Positions 24,816 through 33,378 of a stretch of 64,000 bases of DNA are shown piece by piece. This stretch comes from Rhodococcoides fascians NBRC 12155 = LMG 3623. Lineage in GTDB: Bacteria; Actinomycetota; Actinomycetes; Mycobacteriales; Mycobacteriaceae. The stretch is taken from NCBI RefSeq assembly GCF_001894785.1, contig NZ_BCWW01000002.1:248001-312000 (forward strand), written 5' to 3'. The notes below the pieces were generated by a model that was given only the letters and a program-made list of their open reading frames with translations, was not told the origin of the DNA and searched no databases. Position numbers and translations under genes: made by a program. Positions within the stretch are counted from its first letter, which is position 1; the number at the start of each line of letters is the position of its first letter.

Positions 24816-24873
24816 CGCTCCACTCGACGGTTCTGCAGCCGGGATTCCGCGACATAGGGCCCAGAGTGGAGCG
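24816..24873. terminator. Inverted repeat between convergent genes
   Basis: CGCTCCACTC (24816-24825) and GAGTGGAGCG (24864-24873) are perfect 10-bp arms with a 38-nt loop, located between the stops of the MFS gene (24771) and the minus-strand polysaccharide operon (24886). It is likely a bidirectional transcription end. The long loop and missing T-tract keep confidence moderate. Confidence 0.4.
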
Positions 24874-24885
24874 CGAGTTGCAGCG

Positions 24886-25914
24886 CTACGACCCCCGCAC
24901 CACGTCGAATGCCGGCTTGTGGGTGAAGTCGGCCCGCAGCAGTCCGAAATTCTGCTCGGAGTCGGCGGGATCGGTTCCGGAGTCACGCAGCGAGTGCACG
25001 AAGACCGGCCCGATGTAGGGCAGGGTCGACGCCTTGTTCAGGCTCGATCCAATGATGGCTGCTTGCGCGTCCTCGGACACGGCCATGGGGCCGTTGCCGG
25101 TGGGTGCGCCCAGCTCGGTGATCCAGATCTTCTTGCCGCCGTCACCGTTGGCGGCCATGGTGGCGTAGGCCTGATCCACCTGCGCCCATTGGCCGTTGGG
25201 ATCGTTCTCGACGGTGAAGGGGAACGTATAGGGATGCAGCGCAACGGCATCCATGAATCCGGCTGCACCTGCGGCGTACATCTGCCGCAGGAACGTCACC
25301 GGGGCGACGGTCCACGACCCGAAGTCCATGGTGGTTGCCAATCCGGCGCTCAGCACCGTCGCGTCGGCGTCGGCGTTGTGAATTGCGGGGTAGGCAGCAC
25401 GCAGCAGACCGGTGTAACGAGCGGCGTCGACAGGTGCGAAGAACGTGGGAATGTTCGGCTCGTTCCACACCTCGTAGCTGTCGACGCGATTGCCCAGATG
25501 GGCGGCTGCGGCTCCGGCGAACGCACCGAAGGCGTTGGAGTCGAGGGGAACTGCACCGGGCAGCGGTGACGCGACGCCGCCCTGAGCCCATCCGGGCGTA
25601 CCGCCGAGGACTGCGAGTACCGAATAGCCCAGCGCTGTTGCAGCATTGATCACGCGATCGGTGTTGCCCCAATCGAACACACCCGGTGCGGCTTCGATTG
25701 CCGCCCAGTTGACGACCACTCGTACCCACGAGGCACCTATCTCACGGCCGGCACCGAACTCGTTGTTCAACGTGGCGTCGTCGAGGCCGAGAAAAGCTGC
25801 ACCGCTGGTGAACCCGAGACCCGCAGGCGGGCCGGCATGGGCGGCGGGAGCCGAGAGCCCGACGGCGACAACAGCGGCCGCGGCAACGGTCAGCACGCGG
25901 GAGCGAAAAGTCAT
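24886..25914 (-). CDS. Secreted GH39-like glycoside hydrolase
   Basis: A 342-residue exported enzyme: signal peptide ending SAPAAHA, then a (beta/alpha)8 fold as in the GH5/GH39 clan. VWNEPNIP carries the acid/base Glu (about residue 152) and IWITELGAP the nucleophile Glu (about residue 267). Small GH39-type glycosidases such as PslG are often encoded with exopolysaccharide genes and trim the nascent or released polymer. It is the last gene of the eight-gene minus-strand operon, four bases after the glycosyltransferase stop. A longer homologue with wall-binding repeats lies at 33379-34905. Confidence 0.85.
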   Translation of the reverse strand: MTFRSRVLTVAAAAVVAVGLSAPAAHAGPPAGLGFTSGAAFLGLDDATLNNEFGAGREIGASWVRVVVNWAAIEAAPGVFDWGNTDRVINAATALGYSVLAVLGGTPGWAQGGVASPLPGAVPLDSNAFGAFAGAAAAHLGNRVDSYEVWNEPNIPTFFAPVDAARYTGLLRAAYPAIHNADADATVLSAGLATTMDFGSWTVAPVTFLRQMYAAGAAGFMDAVALHPYTFPFTVENDPNGQWAQVDQAYATMAANGDGGKKIWITELGAPTGNGPMAVSEDAQAAIIGSSLNKASTLPYIGPVFVHSLRDSGTDPADSEQNFGLLRADFTHKPAFDVVRGS

Positions 25915-25918
25915 GCGG

Positions 25919-27034
25919 TCATCCTCTGGTCGTTGTCAGCGGCGCGCTGATCAGGGCTTCGACTGTCGTATGGGGGACGCGGTCGTGCCAGCGGGCGGTA
26001 TTGAGTTCGTAGATGCGTTCGCCCGCCTTGACCGCAGCGGTGCGGTCGAGCAAGTAGTGGCGACACTCGGCGATGAACTGCTCTGTGTCGTCGAACGTGG
26101 GGAGCTCGAAGATGGAATCGAGCGACCCGACGGCCGCCGACGTACCGACGACGGGCAGGCCCTTGCTCGCCGCGTCGAGAATCTTGACGCGAACCCCGCC
26201 GCCGGTGGCGACCGGCGCGATCAGAGCACGGCACGTGCCGAGGAATTCCTGCAGGTCGTCGACGAAGCCGAGGTCTCGCACACCCGCCGGGTAGACAGGA
26301 TCCTTGGCACCCGGGGCCTTCGCACCGATGATGCACAGTTCGGCACCCTCGATGCCTGCGGAGATCGCCGGCCAGTAGTCGAGCGCGATCTTGAAGGCAT
26401 CCTGGTTCGGTGGCCAGTCACGAGTCCCCATGAACACCAGACGTTTCGCGGTCTCGGACAAGTCGAGCTGCGGCGCGGGTTCGAGGGTGAGATCGATCCA
26501 CCGAGCATCCCGTACCCCGTGGTCACGGTACATCTGTGCTTCGTCGGCATCGTAGGTTCCGACGGCATCCGCGGCACGGGCGACGCGAATCTCGTCACGC
26601 AGGATGCGGGGTGCCTCGACTCGGCCGATCGACCCGCGGGTCACCTTCCACACCTGGGATTCGGTGTTGACGGTGTTGATCGCGAACGGTGATCCGAACT
26701 TGGCCGACCGCAGAAACGACTCGGCCATGTAACTGTGTTCGGCCACATACACATCCGACTCGGAAGCGTCGATGGCGTCGCGGAGGGCGTCGATGTCGTA
26801 GCGTCCGTGGACAACCGATCGGGTCGGCCGCAGGGACTTCAGCAGCAACCGGGCGTCGACCTTCGGCTTGGGTACGCGGACCACGTCGGCGACGACATCG
26901 GTTTCCTTCGACAGGCAGATCGAGCGAACCTCGAACGCCTCCCGCGCGAGTTGCATCATCAACCGCGACAGTGCGATGTCGCCGCCGTGCTCCGTAACGG
27001 GGTCCTTGGACAGCAAGAATGTTGCGCGTCTCAT
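25919..27034 (-). CDS. Glycosyltransferase (GT4-like)
   Basis: About 371 residues, GT-B fold. The C-terminal half shows LVFMGTRDWPPNQDAFKIAL and the nucleotide-binding region APVATGGGVRVKILDAASKGLPVVGT, typical of GT4-like transferases in which G-G-VK and the following Asp contact the donor. The N-terminus (TFLLSKDPVTEHGGDIALSRLM) corresponds to the first Rossmann half. The ATG overlaps the stop of the flippase gene (ATGA). It presumably adds one sugar of the system 1 repeat unit on the cytoplasmic face; the sugar is unknown. Confidence 0.85.
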   Translation of the reverse strand: MRRATFLLSKDPVTEHGGDIALSRLMMQLAREAFEVRSICLSKETDVVADVVRVPKPKVDARLLLKSLRPTRSVVHGRYDIDALRDAIDASESDVYVAEHSYMAESFLRSAKFGSPFAINTVNTESQVWKVTRGSIGRVEAPRILRDEIRVARAADAVGTYDADEAQMYRDHGVRDARWIDLTLEPAPQLDLSETAKRLVFMGTRDWPPNQDAFKIALDYWPAISAGIEGAELCIIGAKAPGAKDPVYPAGVRDLGFVDDLQEFLGTCRALIAPVATGGGVRVKILDAASKGLPVVGTSAAVGSLDSIFELPTFDDTEQFIAECRHYLLDRTAAVKAGERIYELNTARWHDRVPHTTVEALISAPLTTTRG

Positions 27035-28176
27035 TGCCGCACCTCTTCTTTCACCGGATCGAGATACAGGGCGCGCATGAACCAGACGAGCAGAACGGCG
27101 TCGGTGATCACCGACGCGATGGCCGCACCGATGGCACCGAGGGGGAACAGACACACCACGAGCAGCATCTTCAGCGGTGCCAATGTCGCGGCAGCCAACA
27201 CTCGGGTGCGGTCTCGATGCTGGAGGTAGAGCACGGTGGTGAAGACGTGGTTGAGCACGCGCATCACGACGAACAACGACATGACCATCAGTGCACCTGC
27301 CACCTGAGGGGAGGCCGGGGTGAAGAGCAGTACGGTGCCCGCCGCCAGCAGCAGCGATCCCGCGGCGCAGCCGAGCATCGTCGTGTGCTTCAACGCCGGA
27401 CCGGCAGTGACCGATCCGTCTGCTGCACGCAGCTTCTCGTGGAAGGTGTGGCCGAAGGCCTGACCGACGAACGCCACTGCCCAGGCCGTCACCGAGGCGA
27501 CGGAGTAGTAACCCGCGACGGTGGAGTCGGTGAGGAAGCCGAGCAGTAACACGTCACCCTGGATGTAGACGGCGTTGGCGAGGTTCTCCGAGAACAACAT
27601 CGACATTTCGCGCCACGAACCGGGCAGCCGCGGCGCTGCCCCACGGGTCCGCAGTGCGGAGAGTACGGCGATGACGAAATACGGTGCCGCGTACAGAAGA
27701 CTGGTCACGACCAACGTCGGCTCAGGGGCCACAAACAGATACGCCGTGGCGAGTGCGATGGACGTTGCCTGACGCGTGGTGTCCATGCGCTGGGTGAGAT
27801 CGGGGCGGCCGTCGCGTAGGGCTTGGCTTTTGTAGGCATTGAAGACCAGTTCGCCGCCGCCGATGACGAGTGCAAACCAGGCGATGTAGCTCACCGGAAT
27901 CAGGCACAACCCGGCCACGATCAGAGCGGTACCGGTGAGAACGCGAGTGGTGCGCTCGCCCAGAAACTCTCGCTCTGCCACGCGTATGGATCGCACGGTG
28001 AACGGATGATCCAGCGGCGCTGCGAGTATCGCGGCGAGCGCGAACGCCATCGCGTACTGGCCGTAATCGGAGATGCCAAGCTTGGCGATCAGGGCGATGG
28101 TCCACAACAGGCCGATGCCGCGGCCCCCGTACGTCCACAGTGCCGCGACCCCGGCCTTGAGCAGATTGCCATTCAC
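27031..28176 (-). CDS. Polysaccharide flippase (Wzx-like)
   Basis: About 381 residues with 10-12 membrane helices in the pattern of MATE/polysaccharide-transporter proteins. SDYGQYAMAFALAAILAAPLDHP (helix 2) and GDVLLLGFLTDSTVAGYYSVAS (the loop and helix typical of Wzx, where GDxxLLG-xxxxxxVGxY is common) are visible. It starts at a GTG that overlaps the stop of the upstream glycosyltransferase gene (GTGA); the open frame extends further, but only as a shadow of that gene. It would flip undecaprenyl-linked repeat units of system 1. It is shorter than many Wzx proteins. Confidence 0.85.
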   Translation of the reverse strand: MNGNLLKAGVAALWTYGGRGIGLLWTIALIAKLGISDYGQYAMAFALAAILAAPLDHPFTVRSIRVAEREFLGERTTRVLTGTALIVAGLCLIPVSYIAWFALVIGGGELVFNAYKSQALRDGRPDLTQRMDTTRQATSIALATAYLFVAPEPTLVVTSLLYAAPYFVIAVLSALRTRGAAPRLPGSWREMSMLFSENLANAVYIQGDVLLLGFLTDSTVAGYYSVASVTAWAVAFVGQAFGHTFHEKLRAADGSVTAGPALKHTTMLGCAAGSLLLAAGTVLLFTPASPQVAGALMVMSLFVVMRVLNHVFTTVLYLQHRDRTRVLAAATLAPLKMLLVVCLFPLGAIGAAIASVITDAVLLVWFMRALYLDPVKEEVRQ

Positions 28177-29240
28177 TTCGACCACACCGCTACGAAGTTC
28201 TCGGCCACGAGATGAGGAGCATTGGCGCTGCGTAGGGTCTCCACTTCGCGGCGCAGCCGGGTCAGAGCCGCGCGGTCGGTGACGAGGCGGGCGGTGGCGT
28301 CGGCGATCTCGTCGGTCCCGCCGGCGACAACCAGGGCGCCACCGTCGGTTTCGGACAGTGCGCCTTCCTCTAGACACACCATCGGAGTTCCGTAGGCCAC
28401 GGCGCGGCTCACCGATCCCGACGCGGGGAAGGCATCGCCGTAGACGGACCGCTTGCCGTAGGGGACCACCAGGGCACGGATGGAGCCGAAGAATGCATCC
28501 TCGTCCGGTCCGTTCACCTCGCCGAGAATCTCGACCCCGTCGACCGGCGCGAGTAGTTCGGTCCCACGACCGGCGATGCGGATGGCGATCTCTTTCGGCA
28601 GGCGATCCCGAAGCTGTTGCAGCTGATCGAATCCCTTACCCCGGTACACGAATCCGAACAGCCCGACGGCCAGCGGTCGGTCCTCGGCGGGAGTCAGGTC
28701 GGGGCGTTCGGGAACGAAATGCATGACGGCCTCGGCCGTGACGTCCGGGTAGGCGCGCTCGAGTGAATCGGCCCCGGAGCGGGTGAGTGCGAACAGGGTC
28801 CGACTGCCCACCACGCTGCGTTCGAGGCGACGCCACGCCTTCCGAAGTGGATAGTGCAGGCCGTGATTGAGCACCTTCTTGCTCGCCAGGAACTTGGTGC
28901 GGGCCGGCCACCAGACGATGCCGGGCGGATCGTGCACGGTGGCCGTCACCATGGGATTTCCCGTGAGCCCCGCCGTGGCCCAGAACGGCATCACCGAGCC
29001 GCCGCTGAACTCGCAGTGCACGATCGTCCGCTCGGGGTCGGCGTCGACGAGCTCTCGAATTGCTCTGCGGTGCCGCAGAATATCGCGCACCGAGTGCGAT
29101 CCGGGCCCGTCGTGGCGGTACTCGACCACCTCACCGAAGTGCGGTCGCACGGCCGCGGCGAAGTCGTCGGCATAGTCGCCCACACCGCCGACCCCGGAGC
29201 GGGGAGCGATGTAGACGAGTCGGCAGTCGCGCAGGATCAT
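28173..29240 (-). CDS. Glycosyltransferase (GT4-like)
   Basis: About 355 residues. The N-terminal half begins RLVYIAPRSGVGGVGDYADDF, a GxGGxGDYA donor/acceptor loop typical of GT-B enzymes, and contains VHCEFSGGSVMPFW. The C-terminal half has LAVGLFGFVYRGKGFDQLQ, IRALVVPYGKRSVYGDAFPASGSVSRAVAYGTPMV and a Glu-rich segment (CLEEGAL), in place of the canonical EX7E. The ATG shares one base with the stop of the acetyltransferase gene (TGATG). It is part of the system 1 operon; donor and linkage unknown. Confidence 0.83.
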   Translation of the reverse strand: MILRDCRLVYIAPRSGVGGVGDYADDFAAAVRPHFGEVVEYRHDGPGSHSVRDILRHRRAIRELVDADPERTIVHCEFSGGSVMPFWATAGLTGNPMVTATVHDPPGIVWWPARTKFLASKKVLNHGLHYPLRKAWRRLERSVVGSRTLFALTRSGADSLERAYPDVTAEAVMHFVPERPDLTPAEDRPLAVGLFGFVYRGKGFDQLQQLRDRLPKEIAIRIAGRGTELLAPVDGVEILGEVNGPDEDAFFGSIRALVVPYGKRSVYGDAFPASGSVSRAVAYGTPMVCLEEGALSETDGGALVVAGGTDEIADATARLVTDRAALTRLRREVETLRSANAPHLVAENFVAVWSK

Positions 29241-29854
29241 CAGTAGAACAGGGGCCGATACTTCGGGCGGTACGCGAGAGCCTTCGGGTCTCGCATGGCC
29301 CGCACCTTGGCCGGCACGCCGGCAACGACTTCGAGTTCGCCGACGTCGCCGCGGACCATCGAGCAACCGCCGACGACGGCACCGCGACCCAGCGTGACTC
29401 CGCTCAACAGCGTGCTGCGACTGGCGATCCACACGTAGTCGCCGATGACGCAGGGTTCGAGGATCGGGGTGAACTCGGGGGAGTTATGGTCGTGGTAGCC
29501 GCCGATGATGTGCGTGTCACTGGCGATGACGACGTTGCTGCCGATCGTGATGCCGCCTCGGGCGTCGAGCATGCACCGGAACCCGATGGAGCAGGCGTCA
29601 CCGATGGTGAGGCCCTCGGGATCGAGGATGGTGGTACCGCGGAAGATCGACACGTCCTTGCCGATGGTCGCACCGAACGCGCGCAGGAAGTTCTGCCGAA
29701 TCCAGTGGGACGGAATGAAGGTGACGATCATGTTGAAGCCGAGGGTGCCGACGCGATTGCGTAGCTTCCGCTTGAACGTGATGTCCTGCATCTTGTAGTT
29801 CGACACCTCGAAGATCTCGGGCTCGGTGTCCGTCGGACGTTCCACCGCTGTCAT
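29240..29854 (-). CDS. Hexapeptide-repeat O-acetyltransferase (WcaF/maltose acetyltransferase-like)
   Basis: About 204 residues with a left-handed beta-helix of imperfect hexapeptides: FGATIGKDVSIFRGTTILD, then GLTIGDACSIGFRCMLDARG, GITIGSNVVIASDTHIIGG and CVIGDYVWIASRSTLLSGVTLGRGAVVGG. HIIGGYHDHNSPEF supplies a catalytic His. The C-terminal VVAGVPAKV is the usual end of the acetyl-CoA site. It probably O-acetylates a sugar of the system 1 repeat unit. It is coupled to the upstream dehydratase/reductase gene by an ATGA overlap. Confidence 0.88.
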   Translation of the reverse strand: MTAVERPTDTEPEIFEVSNYKMQDITFKRKLRNRVGTLGFNMIVTFIPSHWIRQNFLRAFGATIGKDVSIFRGTTILDPEGLTIGDACSIGFRCMLDARGGITIGSNVVIASDTHIIGGYHDHNSPEFTPILEPCVIGDYVWIASRSTLLSGVTLGRGAVVGGCSMVRGDVGELEVVAGVPAKVRAMRDPKALAYRPKYRPLFY

Positions 29855-30825
29855 GCTGCCATCTCCTCGGTCATGTCGAATTCGACCATCGCACGGACGA
29901 TTTGGTCGAAGTCCTTGGTCGGTGCCCAGCCCAGCAGAGTTCGGGCCTTGGTGGCGTCGCCCACCATCCTGGCCGAATCGGCGGGTCTGAGCATCTCGGA
30001 ATCGCTCCGGACGTAGTCGCGCCAGTTGTCGATGTTCACGGCCGCGAAGGCCGCGGCCACGAAATCGGCGACGCTGTGCGCCCGGCCTGTCGCCACGACG
30101 AAGTCGTCGCCCTTGCCGTACTCGGCCATCGCCGCCATCGCGTCCACGTAGTCCGGTGCCCAACCCCAGTCGCGGACCGAGGTGAGATTGCCGAGCTCGA
30201 GAAAGTCGAGACTGCCGCGGGCGATGGACGCGGCGGCCTTGGTGATCTTGCGGGTGACGAAACTGTCGGGCCTACGGGGTGATTCGTGATTGAACAGAAT
30301 CGCGTTGGTCGCCTCCAGTCCCCGCGAGCGATACACCTCGACCATGTTGTGGCTCAGCGCTTTCGACGCACCGTACGGTGACGTCGGTGCCACCCGGGTG
30401 GATTCGTTCTGCAGGCTCACGCCCGATCCGGCGAAGATCTCGGCACTGGAGGCGTTGATCATCACCACGCGTCTGCCCGACGCCTCCTGCTGGGTGAAGC
30501 ACGCGTCCAGCAGGGCGGCCGCGGAGACTCCGTTGACTCGGGTGGTGAGCACCGGGTCGTTCCAGGATCGCCACACCGACGAGATGCCCGCGAGGTGGAA
30601 GACGTAGTCGGGTGCGACGTCGCGAATCAGTGCGCGTGTGACCCCGTGATCGCTCAGTTCGACGTCGTGTCGCGTCACGCCTGTACCGACCGTGTCGGGT
30701 GTCGCGCCGGGCTTGGCGACGCCGTGTACCGACCAGCCGCGTTCGAGGAGCAACTCCGACAGGTAGCTGCCGTCCTGGCCGCCCACCCCGGTGATCAGTG
30801 CGGTGGGGCACTGCCCGGGTTTCAC
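29851..30825 (-). CDS. Gmd/Rmd-like nucleotide-sugar dehydratase or reductase
   Basis: About 324 residues, extended SDR. The N-terminus TALITGVGGQDGSYLSELLLERGW is close to that of the adjacent Gmd, and SSAEIFAG then SPYGASKALSHNMVEVY supply the Ser and YxxxK catalytic residues. Overall it matches the Gmd/Rmd/GMER group. Next to a true Gmd it most likely reduces GDP-4-keto-6-deoxymannose, giving GDP-D-rhamnose (Rmd) or an isomer, rather than being a second dehydratase; this cannot be decided by eye. It starts with GTG 30825 overlapping the gmd stop (GTGA). Confidence 0.8.
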   Translation of the reverse strand: MKPGQCPTALITGVGGQDGSYLSELLLERGWSVHGVAKPGATPDTVGTGVTRHDVELSDHGVTRALIRDVAPDYVFHLAGISSVWRSWNDPVLTTRVNGVSAAALLDACFTQQEASGRRVVMINASSAEIFAGSGVSLQNESTRVAPTSPYGASKALSHNMVEVYRSRGLEATNAILFNHESPRRPDSFVTRKITKAAASIARGSLDFLELGNLTSVRDWGWAPDYVDAMAAMAEYGKGDDFVVATGRAHSVADFVAAAFAAVNIDNWRDYVRSDSEMLRPADSARMVGDATKARTLLGWAPTKDFDQIVRAMVEFDMTEEMAA

Positions 30826-31817
30826 GCGATTGCAGCCGTGTCGGGTGATTGCTCGGCGAGGTCGTTCTGCACCATCATCGCAACCAGTTCGGGGAAGGCA
30901 ACTTTCGGCTTCCAGCCCAGTGCCGCGTGTGCCTTGGCGGAGTCGCCGACCAATAGGTCGACCTCGGCCGGCCGGAAGTAGCGTGGGTCGATCTTGACGT
31001 AGGGCTCCCAGTCGACGATGTTCACGGCCGCGAAGGCGTGATCGAGCAGTTCTCGAATCGAGTGGGTCTCGCCGGTGGAGATGACGTAGTCGTCGGCCTC
31101 GTCCTGCTGCAGCATCAGATACATGGCTTCGACGTAATCGCCGGCGAAGCCCCAGTCGCGCTTGGCGTCGAGGTTGCCCAGTGAGATCTCGCTCTGCAAC
31201 CCCAGGGCGATGCGAGCGACGGCCTGCGAGATCTTGCGGGTGACGAATTCCGGCCCACGGCGGGGCGATTCGTGATTGAACAGGATGCCCGAGCTGGCGT
31301 GCATGCCGTAGGACTCGCGGTAGTTGATGGTCATGTAGTGGCCGTAGACCTTGGCGACTCCGTACGGGGAGCGCGGCCACAGCAACGTCTCCTCGCGCTG
31401 CGGTACCTGCTGCACCTTGCCGAACATCTCACTGCTCGACGCCTGGTAGAACCGCACCTGCTTGCCGGCGACCTGCTCGTACAGCCGCGTCGACTCGAGC
31501 ATGTTGAGCACTCCGCCGCCGGTGACGTCGGTGGTCAGGCGGGCGTTCTCCCAGGAGTACGCCACGAACGACACCGCTCCCAGGTTGTAGACCTCGTCGG
31601 GGTCCGCCACGGCGAAGGCCCGCATCAGTGCCGAGAGATCGAGCAGGTCGCCGTGCAGGATCTCGACCTGCGGCAGAACCTGCTCGAGCATCGTCGCTTT
31701 CGGATTGTTCTGTCCGCGTAGCAGACCGAACACCCTGTAGCCCTTGCTCAGTAGCAGCTCGGCAAGGTAGAGGCCGTCTTGTCCAGTGATTCCGGTGATC
31801 AATGCGCGCTTGGTCAC
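30822..31817 (-). CDS. gmd: GDP-mannose 4,6-dehydratase
   Basis: A 331-residue extended SDR. Strong family features are the opening ALITGITGQDGLYLAELLLSKGYRV, the GDLLDLSAL segment, YQASSSEMFGKVQQVPQREET (Ser/Glu active-site region), SPYGVAKVYGHYMTINYRESYG (YxxxK) and ILFNHESPRRGPEFVTRKI, a Gmd signature. It converts GDP-D-mannose to GDP-4-keto-6-deoxy-D-mannose, the precursor of GDP-rhamnose, fucose or talose. It starts with GTG overlapping the stop of the upstream glycosyltransferase gene. It is second in the system 1 operon, with the related SDR directly after it. Confidence 0.95.
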   Translation of the reverse strand: MTKRALITGITGQDGLYLAELLLSKGYRVFGLLRGQNNPKATMLEQVLPQVEILHGDLLDLSALMRAFAVADPDEVYNLGAVSFVAYSWENARLTTDVTGGGVLNMLESTRLYEQVAGKQVRFYQASSSEMFGKVQQVPQREETLLWPRSPYGVAKVYGHYMTINYRESYGMHASSGILFNHESPRRGPEFVTRKISQAVARIALGLQSEISLGNLDAKRDWGFAGDYVEAMYLMLQQDEADDYVISTGETHSIRELLDHAFAAVNIVDWEPYVKIDPRYFRPAEVDLLVGDSAKAHAALGWKPKVAFPELVAMMVQNDLAEQSPDTAAIA

Positions 31818-32950
31818 GACGCCGCCCTCTCGATGGTTCCCGTGTGGAGCTCGGTTACTGCAGCGTTCAGTTCGGCAGCGAAGGTGTCCTCGCCGAACTG
31901 TTCGACGTGTTCCTTGATTTTCGACGGCTCCCAGGTGGTCGCTTCGAGTTCGGTGACGGCTCGTCGGATCGAATCGGGCTGTGGCTCATCGAAGTACACA
32001 CCGGACACGCCTTCTTCGACGGTGTCGAGAAAGCCGCCCCAACGAAGCACAGCACTGGGCTTGCCGTGGTAACCCGCTTCGATGGGGGTCAGTCCGTAAT
32101 CTTCATAGCTGGCGGCGATCAATCCGTTACAGCCCTGGTAGAGCCACGTCATTTGACCGGACGTCAGATCGCTGAGCATGAGGACGTTGTCGGACTTGAG
32201 TTTTCGCAGTCTGTCCGCCTCGGGGCCGCGGCCGACGACGATCAGTGTGCGGTCGGTGCCGTCGAACGCGGCCATCACCTTGTCGACGTTCTTGTACGGC
32301 AGCAGGCGCGAGATGCACAGGTAGTAGCCGGAACCGTCGAGCCAGGAGGCGGCGTCGGGTATCGGCTCCGCAGGTGCTGTCTCGACGGTGAACGGGGCGG
32401 GCACCACCGTGGACGTGATGCCGTAGGCATCGGCGATTCGCCGCTGCACCACGGTGGAGATCGCGAGATAACGGTCGGCCGTGAACGCGGCCTTGCGGTC
32501 CCATCTGCGCAGTGGCCACGAGAGCGTCTTGAGCGCAACACGTTTTGTGGGGCTACGGGATTCGCCCAGATACATGTCGGACTCGTAGAGCCACCGCGCG
32601 GGGGAGTAGCAGTAGATCAACTTGCGGCCCGAGGTGTGGAATCCGTGCGCCCAGCCGCTGGTGCTGGCGAGCACCACGTCGGCGTCGATTTCGATGGAGC
32701 TCGATGCGAAGGGGAGCAGGGGAAGCGCGGCGCGGTGGTTCTTGCGGAGGAACCCGACTCGGTTCAACGTCGAGGGCCGAACGTCCAGCCCCGAGAACTC
32801 CGGGAAGGTGGTCGACGGCTCGAACAGCGTTGTGTAGATGGGGGCCTCGGGAAACGCTCGAGCCATGGCCAGAACGACCTTCTCCGCCCCGCCGCGTTGT
32901 GTCAGGTAATCGTGCGCGATCGCGACACGGACGCCATCGGTGTCGGTCAT
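31814..32950 (-). CDS. Glycosyltransferase family 4 (mannosyltransferase-like), first gene of operon
   Basis: A 378-residue GT4 enzyme. The N-terminus VRVAIAHDYLTQRGGAEKVVLAMARAFP and the YCYSPARWLYES segment are typical of the WbpZ/WcaC-like group that acts near gmd. The donor half shows YYLCISRLLPYKNVDKVM, LIVVGRGPEADRL and IAASYEDYGLTPIEAGYHGKPSAV, with the E-D-Y-G-LTPIE EX7E motif. It is the first gene of the eight-gene minus-strand operon; the 428 bp upstream must hold its promoter. It is likely to transfer a GDP-activated sugar. Confidence 0.9.
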   Translation of the reverse strand: MTDTDGVRVAIAHDYLTQRGGAEKVVLAMARAFPEAPIYTTLFEPSTTFPEFSGLDVRPSTLNRVGFLRKNHRAALPLLPFASSSIEIDADVVLASTSGWAHGFHTSGRKLIYCYSPARWLYESDMYLGESRSPTKRVALKTLSWPLRRWDRKAAFTADRYLAISTVVQRRIADAYGITSTVVPAPFTVETAPAEPIPDAASWLDGSGYYLCISRLLPYKNVDKVMAAFDGTDRTLIVVGRGPEADRLRKLKSDNVLMLSDLTSGQMTWLYQGCNGLIAASYEDYGLTPIEAGYHGKPSAVLRWGGFLDTVEEGVSGVYFDEPQPDSIRRAVTELEATTWEPSKIKEHVEQFGEDTFAAELNAAVTELHTGTIERAAS

Positions 32951-33378
32951 GCCGAGTCCGCGTGTTCACGTGGCCGAAAAGGTTGCGAATCAGCATTATT
33001 GGTCTTCATCTACAAACCCATCGTTGCAAACCGATCTCGAATGGAGCTAGGGCGCGTCAGACGCCGAATGGACACCCGTCGTGCGCCGATGCACGGTGGG
33101 CGTCGAATTCAGAGTGTCCCCCGACGAGACTGCGAACGAATGGACACGATCCTGCCACGAAGGGTCATTCGTTCGTTGTCTATGAATATCCGGTTTACGG
33201 ACAAATAGAAAGCGTTAAGTGAGGTGGTTCACAACGCAAAATAACTCGGCGGCGTAGCGGAAACCGCACCTTCGCCCAGAGTTAACGCGGACGCAATAGA
33301 GGCATCGAGAAATGATCGGTGAGAACGTATTTCACCATTCATCGGATAGATGAATTGTTGATCGAACGGGCGAGAAAT
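32951..33378. other. 428-bp intergenic region upstream of the gmd operon
   Basis: No gene is supported here. The region lies upstream of the minus-strand operon and downstream of the LGFP-tailed glycosidase gene. CGAATGGACAC occurs twice in the same orientation (33064-33074 and 33137-33147), 73 bp apart, which is close to seven helical turns, and could be a pair of regulator sites. The 33150-33350 part is comparatively AT-rich. I could not find a convincing promoter by eye. Confidence 0.35.

Noticed and set aside
31802..33208. 468-codon plus-strand frame opposite the GT4 gene
   Set aside because: It is antisense to a glycosyltransferase with all family motifs; the translation has no recognisable domain.
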